This document shows positions 6,967 through 13,011 of a stretch of DNA of 13,838 nt, piece by piece; the first letter of the stretch is position 1, and the number at the start of each line of letters is the position of its first letter. Origin of the DNA: CAYWFP01 sp964457365 (GTDB taxonomy: Bacteria; Planctomycetota; SZUA-567); NCBI GenBank assembly GCA_964457365.1, contig CAYWFP010000099.1, positions 1 to 13,838 of the forward strand, in the 5' to 3' direction. The position numbers and the translations under genes are program-made. Under the pieces are notes generated by a model. It was given only the letters and a program-made list of their open reading frames with translations. It was not told where the DNA came from and made no database searches.

Positions 6967-6979
6967 TCCCGATTACCCG
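6960..6979. repeat. Inverted repeat covering both converging stop codons
   Basis: CGGGTAATC (6960-6968) and GATTACCCG (6971-6979) are perfect inverted copies 2 bp apart. The plus-strand TAA of the cupin gene (6964-6966) and the minus-strand TAA of the next gene (6973-6975) both lie inside it. There is no T tract. Confidence 0.7.
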
Positions 6980-7596
6980 GCCGGCCGGAGTACGTCCTTG
7001 ATCTGGCTCCAGAGCAGGCGACCGTGGCGGACCAGCGGCTCGAGCACCGGGTCGTCTTCCAGCCAGGCGACGAAGTTGCCCCAGTCCTCGCGGGCCGGTT
7101 GCGAGAGCGGCCGCGAAATTTCCTTCAGATACTCCGGGTCGGCATGATTGGCGCGCATGAGCTGCGCCACCTCGCTGACGGCCGAATCGGAGAAACGACC
7201 GCGCGCGGTAGCGATCGGATCGTCGTGCAGAAAGCGCACCTCGAGGATCGACCCCAGATCGGTCTGCATCTCGATTACCGTATCGGCCCGCTCCCAGCGC
7301 TCGCGCAGCATCCCCGCGAGCGCGGTATCGCTATCCTCGTACAGATGCCCCGGCGTCAACTCGCCGCTGTCGGGGCGGACCTCGGGCGGCTGGTAGGCCA
7401 CGCCGTCGCCATCGTCGTCGACAACGACAACCGGCGAAGGGGCCGCCGTAATCACGAAGGTCGTCGCAACACTGGCGCCGGCGAGATCCGCGGCGACGAG
7501 GCGGATTTCGATCTCGCCGATATCGCCCGCGCCGGGCGAACCGGCGGCGGAAACGCGCATCGGCCTGCAGGGGACGGCAGTACTGCGCGGCCGCAA
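6973..7596 (-). CDS. C-terminal remnant of a large Ig/cadherin-like repeat protein
   Basis: This 207-codon frame has no convincing native N-terminus. Its first about 24 residues (MRPRSTAVPC and on) are antisense to an HlyD-type coding fragment and look artificial. From about residue 25 it reads GDIGEIEIRLVAADLAGASV followed by ATTFVIT, resembling the last strands of a cadherin-like or putative-Ig repeat as found in giant secreted proteins. An acidic VDDDGDG stretch comes next, and then a charged helical C-terminal domain of about 120 residues that I do not recognise (ERADTVIEMQTDLGSILEVR and on). I read it as the tail of a much longer gene whose 5' part was lost at a rearrangement near 7530. 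No promoter or good ribosome site is evident upstream, so expression is doubtful. Confidence 0.5.
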   Translation of the reverse strand: MRPRSTAVPCRPMRVSAAGSPGAGDIGEIEIRLVAADLAGASVATTFVITAAPSPVVVVDDDGDGVAYQPPEVRPDSGELTPGHLYEDSDTALAGMLRERWERADTVIEMQTDLGSILEVRFLHDDPIATARGRFSDSAVSEVAQLMRANHADPEYLKEISRPLSQPAREDWGNFVAWLEDDPVLEPLVRHGRLLWSQIKDVLRPAG

Positions 7597-7663
7597 GGCC
7601 AGCCTCGCCTATTGGCTGCTGCGCAAGCCCTGGGCGGCGGCGCGGACGTTCTTCGTCTTTTGA
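7538..7663 (+). pseudogene. C-terminal stub of an HlyD-type membrane fusion protein
   Basis: In the frame ending at the TGA 7661-7663 the sequence reads ETRIGLQGTAVLRGRK, then ASLAYWLLRKPWAAARTFFVF. This is the kind of ending seen in HlyD-family adaptors that accompany M50-peptidase-type secretion genes (a GLRGTA segment, then W/Y-LLRRP-x-A). Nothing upstream in this frame continues an adaptor domain, and the opposite strand carries the repeat-protein remnant right up to this point. It ends 10 bp before the M50-type pseudogene, consistent with an original HlyD then M50 gene order. Recognition rests on about 40 residues, so it is moderate. Confidence 0.5.
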
Positions 7664-7673
7664 GAGCAAGCCT

Positions 7674-8170
7674 ATGACTACCCTCCCGGTACTCCGCAAG
7701 GATCTGCAATTCCTGCGCGGTCCCGACGCGTCCGATGGATCGCCGACCTTCACCATCCGCACCGCCTGCTGGCGACAGCGCTGACGCTGCTGACGGTCCT
7801 GCTGTTTATGCTGCTGCCGTTGCCCGCGACCGCCGACGCTCCGGCGATCGTCGTCCCGGCACGCAACCAGCGCTTCTACGCGCCGGTCGAGGCGATCGTC
7901 ACGGCCATGCCCGCGCACGCGGGAAGAGCCGTCCGGGAGGGCGACCTGCTGATCGCCTGGCCTCGGAACCGCTCCGCATCCGCCAGCGCCTGCTCGCCGC
8001 CGCCGAGGCCCTGCTGCGCGCGCAACTGCGGCAGGTCCGTCTCGGCGAAGACGAAGAGGGGGCACTGCGGCAGCAGCGGCAGGCTGCTCTTCCCCGGCGG
8101 CAACCGCTCGCGGCTGCTGTACTGGCTGCGCGGCTGGTGGTCGCTGCTGCTGCGCGAGAGCGGGGCCTAG
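7674..8170 (+). pseudogene. Decayed M50-peptidase/HlyD-type secretion gene
   Basis: Pieces of one gene appear in order but in different frames. The start MTTLPVLRKDLQFLRGPD (7674 on) matches the N-terminus of M50-type membrane peptidases fused to an adaptor domain, and that frame stops at 7782-7784. In the second frame, from about 7757, comes HRLLATALTLLTVLLFML, then PARNQRFYAPVEAIV and REGDLLIAW, i.e. a membrane helix and the biotinyl-like part of the adaptor. Near 7960 the homology jumps to a third frame (LASEPLRIRQRLLAAAEALL, a coiled coil). The natural end WSLLLRESGA (stop 8168-8170) is back in the second frame. The peptidase core between the first two pieces and most of the adaptor are missing. 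It must be inactive. Confidence 0.65.
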
Positions 8171-8241
8171 AAAACGCTTGTGGGCAGCCGCCGCGGATGC
8201 TAAGCTTGCGGCTACGATCCCCCACCCGCGCGGAGAATCCT

Positions 8242-9261
8242 ATGGACCGCAGATCGAGTACGCGTTCGTCCAGCCGCCGCCGCGTCTCCTCGACCCAGCT
8301 CTACCGTTTCGGCAACGTCGGCTTCGACGACTTCTCCACCCAGGTGCCGCGGATGATCGAGTGCCTCAAGATCGCCCGCAGCGCCGCGCGCAGCGACCTG
8401 TCGGTCCTGATCACCGGCGAGAGCGGCACCGGCAAGAACCTGCTCGCGCAGGCGATCCACAATCTCAGCCCGCGCAAGGACAACGCTTTCGTTACCGTCA
8501 ACACCAGCGCGTTGAGCGAGAGCCTTTTGCAGTCGGAGCTCTTCGGCCACGAGAAAGGCGCCTTCACCGGCGCGGAGAAACGGCGGCTGGGGCAGTTCGA
8601 GCTCGCCGGCGGCGGGACGCTGGTCCTGGACGAGATCGCGGATATGAGCCTGCAGGCGCAGCCGAAGATCCTGCACGCGGTGGAGTACAAACAGTTCCAG
8701 CGTCTCGGCGGGGAGGAGCTCATCCACGCCGACGTCCGCCTCATCGCCATCACCAATCACAACCTCGACGAACTCGCCGCCGGCAACGGCTTCCGGCCGG
8801 AACTGCTCTACCGGCTGCGCGAGTTGGTCATCGAGCTGCCGCCGCTGCGCGAGCGCCAGGACGACATCCCTTTCCTCTGCGACTCCATCGCCGAGCAGTA
8901 CCGCAAGCAGCAGGATCCGCCGCTGGGCGTCATCACCGACGCGGCGATGGACCGGCTGATGCGCTACGCGTGGCCCGGCAACATTCGCGAATTGAAGAGC
9001 GTGATCCGTCGCGCAGCGGTGATCGCCGAGGGGCAGCCGGTGCGCCCGGAGCACCTGGGCCTTCCCGAGAGCGATGACGTCGGCGAAGAGATGCCGGCCG
9101 CATCGGAGGGGGAGGAGGACTACAGCCTCGAAGCGGCCGAGCGGCGCCAAATCCTGCGGGTGCTGCGCGTCGCCGACGGCAACAAGCGCCAGACCGCGCG
9201 CATGCTCGGCATCTCCCGCAGCACGCTCGACCGCAAGCTCGGCGCCTACGAGATCGGGTAG
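8242..9261 (+). CDS. Sigma-54-dependent transcriptional activator without sensor domain
   Basis: This 339-residue DNA-binding AAA+ protein activates RNA polymerase carrying sigma-54. The Walker A is GESGTGK (59-65). The sigma-54 contact loop GAFTGA (106-111) is intact, followed by Walker B GTLVLDE (125-131), arginine residues in RPELLYRL (185-192) and the WPGNIRELK sensor 2 region (244-252). A Fis-type helix-turn-helix closes the protein (about 310-335, with KRQTARMLGISRSTLDRKL). Only about 25 Arg/Ser-rich residues precede the AAA+ core, so there is no receiver, GAF or PAS domain, as in PspF-type activators. The start at 8242 has GGAG about 6 bp upstream. It follows the decayed secretion genes and converges on htpG with a 15-bp gap. 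Its target is unknown; it may once have controlled the neighbouring secretion locus. Confidence 0.9.
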   Translation: MDRRSSTRSSSRRRVSSTQLYRFGNVGFDDFSTQVPRMIECLKIARSAARSDLSVLITGESGTGKNLLAQAIHNLSPRKDNAFVTVNTSALSESLLQSELFGHEKGAFTGAEKRRLGQFELAGGGTLVLDEIADMSLQAQPKILHAVEYKQFQRLGGEELIHADVRLIAITNHNLDELAAGNGFRPELLYRLRELVIELPPLRERQDDIPFLCDSIAEQYRKQQDPPLGVITDAAMDRLMRYAWPGNIRELKSVIRRAAVIAEGQPVRPEHLGLPESDDVGEEMPAASEGEEDYSLEAAERRQILRVLRVADGNKRQTARMLGISRSTLDRKLGAYEIG

Positions 9262-9276
9262 GGCGACGGGGCTCGC

Positions 9277-11172
9277 TTATTCCTCCCCGGCCGCGTCGCG
9301 CGCGAGCAGATCGCCCAGCCGCCTGACCATGCCCGCCGGATCCTGCAGCTTCTGCCCGCTGGCGACGACCGCGCCCTCGTAGAGCAGCCGGCAGTAATCC
9401 TCCAACCGTCCGTTCCCGGCGCCGCTCGCCTGCATCTTCTGCAGCGCCAGGATCGCGGGGTGCTCGGGATTGATCTCGAGCGTACGTTCGAGCTTCGGCG
9501 CGTCCGCGCCCATCTCCTTCAACAGCCGCTGCATCTGCGCGCCGATGGCGCCCTCTTCGCCGACCAGGCACGCGGGGCTGTCCTTGAGGCGAGTGGAGAG
9601 CTTCACCTCCTTCACCTCCTCGATATGCTCCTTCATGTACTCGAGCAGGCCCTTGAACGCCTCCTCCTTCTCGCCCAGCTCCTTGCGCTTCTCCTCGTCC
9701 AGTTCGCCGCGGTCGATGGCCTTGAGCGGCTTCTCCTTGTAGGCGCTCAACGTCTGCACCACCAGCTCGTCCACCGGGTCGGTCATTACCAGCACCTCCC
9801 ACGCGTTCTCGCGGAAGGTCTCCATGTACGGCGAGTTGAGCACCATCTCCCGGTTCTCGGCGATCATGTAATAGACCGCGTCCTGGTCCGGTTGCATGCC
9901 TTCGAGGTACTGATCGAGCGTCACGTACTGGTCCTCCTCGCCGCGGGAGGACTGGAAGAGAAAGAGCTCCGAGAGCTTGTCGCGGTGATCGAACTCCTGG
10001 CTGACGCCGGCCTTGAGCATGATGCCGAACTGGTTCCAGAACTCGACGTATTGTTCGTATTCCTTCTCGTGCAGTTCCTTCAACTCCGCGAGCACCTTGT
10101 TGACCAGCACCTTGCGGATCTTCTGCAGTTGCCGGTCCTCCTGCAGCATCTCGCGCGAGACGTTGAGCGGCAGGTCGGAGCTGTCCACCACGCCACGGAT
10201 GAAGTCCAGGTACGGCGGCAGGAGTTTGTCGCAGTCGTCGGTGATGAAGACGCGATTGACGTAGAGCTGCAGCCCGCGGCTGCGCTCGCGCAGGTACAGG
10301 TCCCACGGCTTGCGCTTGGGGATGAAGAGGATGGCGCGGAATTCCATCGTCCCTTCGGCCTTGTAGTGGATCGTCTTCAGCGGTTCGTCGAAGTCGTGGG
10401 CGATGTGCTTGTAGAACTCGGCGTATTCCGCCTCGGTGACCTCGCTCTTGGGATGCAGCCAGATGGCCTGGCGATTGTTCAGGATTTCCTCCTGCATCTC
10501 GCCCGCGGCCGGCTTCTCCTCGCCTTCCTTCGCCTCCTTGGGCGCCACGAGAATGACCGGGAACTCGACGAAATCGCTGAAGCGACGGACGATGTCCTTG
10601 AGGCGCTGCGGTTCGAGGTACTCCTTGTCCTCCTCCTTGAGGTGGAGGATCACGTCGGTGCCGCGGCCCTCCTTCTCGATCTCCTCGACGGTGTAGGTGC
10701 CCTGCCCGTCGGAGGTCCACTTGACGCCCGCGGTGCCGCCGCCGGCGGGGCGGCTGATCACCGTCACCGTCTCGGCGACCATGAACGAGCTGTAGAAGCC
10801 GACGCCGAACTGGCCGATCAAGTCGGGGCGGTTCTCTTCCTTGGCCTGCTGCAGGCGCTGCAGGAATTCCTTGGTCCCCGAGCGCGCGATGGTACCCAGA
10901 TCCTCGACGATGCTTTCGCGGCTCATGCCGATGCCGTTATCGCTGACGGTGAGGGTGCCGGCGTTCTTGTCCGGAACGATACGGATGCGCCAATCGGTGT
11001 CGTCCTCGGCCAGCTCGCTCCTGGTCAGCGAATCGAAGCGGACCTTGCCGATGGCGTCGGCGGCGTTGCTGATCAACTCGCGCAGGAAGATCTCCTTGTG
11101 CGAGTAGAGCGAGTGGACGATGATATCCATCAACTGCTTGAGTTCCGCGCGGAACTCCCGGGTCTCGGCCAT
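9277..11172 (-). CDS. htpG: Molecular chaperone HtpG (Hsp90)
   Basis: This 631-residue cytosolic ATP-dependent chaperone is close to the 624 residues of E. coli HtpG. The N-terminal ATPase domain shows YSHKEIFLRELISNAADA (23-40, with the catalytic Glu at 32), DNGIGM (78-83) and the lid GQFGVGFYSSF (120-130). The middle domain has the WDLYLRERSRGLQLYVNRVF segment and then RGVVDSSDLPLNVSREML. The C-terminal dimerisation domain runs to the stop and ends in ARDAAGEE. The start MAETREF at 11172 is set by GAGGAG 7 bp upstream; the reading frame extends to 11229 but without a ribosome site. I could not find a clear sigma-32 heat-shock promoter in the 178 bp upstream. It is an ordinary full-length member of its family. 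Confidence 0.97.
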   Translation of the reverse strand: MAETREFRAELKQLMDIIVHSLYSHKEIFLRELISNAADAIGKVRFDSLTRSELAEDDTDWRIRIVPDKNAGTLTVSDNGIGMSRESIVEDLGTIARSGTKEFLQRLQQAKEENRPDLIGQFGVGFYSSFMVAETVTVISRPAGGGTAGVKWTSDGQGTYTVEEIEKEGRGTDVILHLKEEDKEYLEPQRLKDIVRRFSDFVEFPVILVAPKEAKEGEEKPAAGEMQEEILNNRQAIWLHPKSEVTEAEYAEFYKHIAHDFDEPLKTIHYKAEGTMEFRAILFIPKRKPWDLYLRERSRGLQLYVNRVFITDDCDKLLPPYLDFIRGVVDSSDLPLNVSREMLQEDRQLQKIRKVLVNKVLAELKELHEKEYEQYVEFWNQFGIMLKAGVSQEFDHRDKLSELFLFQSSRGEEDQYVTLDQYLEGMQPDQDAVYYMIAENREMVLNSPYMETFRENAWEVLVMTDPVDELVVQTLSAYKEKPLKAIDRGELDEEKRKELGEKEEAFKGLLEYMKEHIEEVKEVKLSTRLKDSPACLVGEEGAIGAQMQRLLKEMGADAPKLERTLEINPEHPAILALQKMQASGAGNGRLEDYCRLLYEGAVVASGQKLQDPAGMVRRLGDLLARDAAGEE

Positions 11173-11350
11173 GGCGTGCTCCTCGGTCAGGTCGACATAC
11201 GCGGCATTTCGAAACCATATATCGAACAAACGCCATGCCAGTCGGCGAGAGACGCAGGAGATATGTATAACATGCTTGCGATACTATGAATTATGATTAA
11301 CCCGAAAAAAAAGGGCACGGCGTGATGTTTGTCATAATGACGCGGAAGGC
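11173..11350. other. AT-rich intergenic region between htpG and the Crp/Fnr gene
   Basis: Both flanking genes are on the minus strand. On that strand a run of eight T residues just after a CACGCCGTGCCC stretch could help end the Crp/Fnr transcript, but the hairpin is poor. A palindrome GTCAT-A-ATGAC lies at 11331-11341. A CATAAT -10-like hexamer (11295-11290) is the best htpG promoter element seen, with no convincing -35. Confidence 0.4.
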
Positions 11351-12049
11351 TTACAGCTTCATCCCCGTCGAGAGCGTCTGCAGATTTTCCGGATCGAGGA
11401 TCTCGATACGGCGGCCATCGACGGCGATGATGCCGCGCTGCTGCATCTTCTTCAGCGTCCGGCTCAGCGTCTCGGCCACCGTACCCAGACGCGTGGCCAG
11501 AACCGCCTTGGTGGTCTCGAGTTCCACTATATCCCCCAGCCGGGCCCGCAGATCCAGCAGATGCTTCGCCAGGCGCGCGGAGGTCTCCTTCAGCGCCAGA
11601 TCCTCGATCAGGTGGACGAACTGGCGCAGGCGCGCGGAAAGCACCGCCAAAATCGCCAACAGCAACTCCGGATGCTGAGCGCCCAGCGTCAGAAACCCTT
11701 CGCGAGGAACGTAGAGCACCTCGGCTTCCACGACCGCCATCGCCGAGGCGGGGAAGTTCTTCCCCTGGAAAACCGGCACCTCGCCGCACGGTTCGCCCCG
11801 ATGGATCATGTGCAGCACCTGCTCGCGCCCGTCGTGTCCGAGACGGAAGACCTTGAGCGTCCCCTTGCAGACGATGTAGAAGCCCTCGGCCACGTCCCCT
11901 TGCATGAAGAGCATTTCCCCGGGGTCAAATCCCCGCAGCGTCATGATCCCGGCGAAGCTGTCGCGATCCTGCGACGACAACTCGGCAAATAGCGGGCAAT
12001 TCGCAAGCAAAGCGGCGCGCTCGGCCATGCGATTTCGTATAGTCTTCAT
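11351..12049 (-). CDS. Crp/Fnr-family regulator (Dnr/HcpR-like), likely controlling hcp
   Basis: This 232-residue protein has an N-terminal cyclic-nucleotide-type sensor barrel (about 20-135: GEMLFMQGDVAEGFYIVCKG, then PCGEVPVF), a long dimer helix (about 135-165) and a C-terminal winged helix. The recognition helix VAETLSRTLKKM (191-202) carries E193, S196 and R197, the ExxSR pattern with which FNR reads TTGA half-sites. There is no N-terminal cysteine cluster like that of FNR (only C18, C61 and C88, scattered), so it is not an oxygen-sensing FNR; Dnr/NnrR/HcpR relatives sense NO through haem. It is divergent from the iron-sulfur protein-hcp operon, with a TTGAC-N4-GTCAA site between them. 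The start at 12049 precedes the family core naturally; 12028 is an alternative. The ribosome site is weak. Confidence 0.88.
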   Translation of the reverse strand: MKTIRNRMAERAALLANCPLFAELSSQDRDSFAGIMTLRGFDPGEMLFMQGDVAEGFYIVCKGTLKVFRLGHDGREQVLHMIHRGEPCGEVPVFQGKNFPASAMAVVEAEVLYVPREGFLTLGAQHPELLLAILAVLSARLRQFVHLIEDLALKETSARLAKHLLDLRARLGDIVELETTKAVLATRLGTVAETLSRTLKKMQQRGIIAVDGRRIEILDPENLQTLSTGMKL

Positions 12050-12149
12050 ACCCGGACCCAATTTCTGAAAAAGCGTTAATCCCAAGGCAGCGAGTCGGTT
12101 AGCAGAAACTCCCGCCAACATGCCCGGTTTTTTCCAAGAAAATCCGATT

Positions 12150-12167
12150 CCTTGACCTGCGTCAAGG
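12150..12167. promoter_or_regulatory. FNR/Dnr-type operator, perfect palindrome
   Basis: CCTTGAC-CTGC-GTCAAGG is perfectly symmetric, with 7-bp arms. The core TTGAC-N4-GTCAA matches the FNR-family consensus spacing TTGAT-N4-ATCAA. Its centre (12158.5) is 41.5 bp before the predicted start near 12200, the class II activation position, and about 110 bp upstream of the divergent regulator gene, which it might also control. Confidence 0.85.
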
Positions 12168-12187
12168 TCTTTCTGCGGCAAGGGCGG

Positions 12188-12193
12188 TATCCT
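12188..12193 (+). promoter_or_regulatory. -10 box of the hcp operon promoter
   Basis: TATCCT (4 of 6 consensus) lies where a -10 is expected from the operator at 12150-12167. No -35 is needed for class II activation. The implied start is near 12200. Confidence 0.55.
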
Positions 12194-12210
12194 GCTTGCA
12201 GTTCCGGATG

Positions 12211-12226
12211 AAAGGATTTCATTCTG
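12211..12226 (+). promoter_or_regulatory. Ribosome site pointing to a possible CTG start
   Basis: AAAGGA (12211-12216) is the only Shine-Dalgarno-like element before the iron-sulfur protein gene. It is 22 bp from the GTG at 12239 but 7 bp from an in-frame CTG at 12224, which would add five residues (MTKRN) before the annotated start. Confidence 0.45.
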
Positions 12227-12238
12227 ACCAAGCGTAAC

Positions 12239-12976
12239 GTGATCCATATCGACCGCGAGAAGTGCGTCGGCTGCGGCCAGTGCGTCAACGCCTGTGTCGG
12301 CGGCGCGCTGGCGATGGTCGAGGGCAAGGCCAAACTCGTGCGCGAGGACTACTGCGACGGCCTCGGCGTCTGCGTCGGCGAGTGCCCGGTCGGAGCACTG
12401 GTGGTCGAGGAGCGCGAGGTCGACTCGCCACAGCCAACCCCGCATGCCCACCTGGTGAATCCGACGCCTCCCGCCCCGGTCGCCGGCAAGGGCCACGGTA
12501 GTTGTCCGGGCCTGCGCAGCTTCGACTTCAAGCCCGCGCAAACGGCCGCGGCGGCCGAAACGCCGTCGGCTCTTTCGCACTGGCCGGTGCAGCTGCACCT
12601 GGTGAATCCGGCGCTGCCGGCGCTGCAAGGCGCGTCGCTCTTGGTCGCGGCGACCTGCTCGGCGTTCTCCTGCGGCGCATTCCACGGCAAGCTGCTGGCG
12701 GGCAAGGCACTGGCGGTGGCCTGCCCCAAACTCGACCGGACCGAAGGGTATGTGGAGAAGCTGGCGGCGATCTTCCGCCAAGCCCGGCCGCACGAGGTGA
12801 CCATCGCGCGTATGGAGGTGCCGTGCTGCAGCGGGTTGAGTCGGATGGTCGCCGAGGCACGCGAGAGAGCCGGCGTCGAGACGCCGGTACGCGAGGTGAT
12901 CCTGACCCTGCAGGGCGCGGTGAAAAGCGAACGCGAAATGAACGCCACGGTGGCGAGGGAAACGTCCGGCGCTTAG
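12239..12976 (+). CDS. Iron-sulfur (ferredoxin-like) protein, partner of Hcp
   Basis: This 245-residue protein begins with a ferredoxin domain. The first cluster motif is C9-x2-C12-x2-C15-x3-C19. The second, around YCDGLGVCVGECP, has only C39, C45 and C49, with Leu at the middle cysteine position, as in relatives next to hcp genes. A Pro/Ala-rich linker (about 58-110) follows. Then comes a conserved domain with WPVQLHLVNP (115-124), LLVAATCSAF (134-143), ACPKLD (161-166) and MEVPCCSGL (192-200), whose cysteines (C140, C145, C162, C196, C197) could hold another cluster. It probably passes electrons to the hybrid cluster protein encoded 35 bp downstream. The GTG start is conventional but poorly placed for translation; a CTG at 12224 may be the true start. 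Controlled by the operator at 12150-12167. Confidence 0.85.
   Translation: MIHIDREKCVGCGQCVNACVGGALAMVEGKAKLVREDYCDGLGVCVGECPVGALVVEEREVDSPQPTPHAHLVNPTPPAPVAGKGHGSCPGLRSFDFKPAQTAAAAETPSALSHWPVQLHLVNPALPALQGASLLVAATCSAFSCGAFHGKLLAGKALAVACPKLDRTEGYVEKLAAIFRQARPHEVTIARMEVPCCSGLSRMVAEARERAGVETPVREVILTLQGAVKSEREMNATVARETSGA
12449..12610 (+). repeat. 15-bp in-frame direct repeat within the iron-sulfur protein gene
   Basis: CACCTGGTGAATCCG occurs at 12449-12463 and again at 12596-12610, 147 bp (49 codons) apart and in the same frame, encoding HLVNP twice. The second copy is in the conserved domain, the first in the linker. Confidence 0.85.
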
Positions 12977-13011
12977 CCGGCGCATCGAACCGCAAGGAGA
13001 AGGGAGAACGC

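Noticed and set aside
9460..11289. Long plus-strand open frame (609 codons)
   Set aside because: It lies antisense to htpG, whose Hsp90 motifs are unmistakable. Its composition is low-complexity Leu/Val/Glu/His.
11173..11350. Heat-shock (sigma-32) promoter for htpG
   Set aside because: I looked for a CTTGAAA-type -35 with a CCCCAT-type -10 on the minus strand and found no acceptable pair.
12050..12150. Sigma-54 promoter upstream of the Crp/Fnr gene
   Set aside because: A TTGGCGGG stretch on the minus strand is followed by GC one base too far away for the -24/-12 spacing.
12050..12985. N-terminal extension of the Crp/Fnr frame
   Set aside because: The frame is open far upstream but overlaps the operator and the iron-sulfur protein gene, and the extra residues have no similarity to the family.
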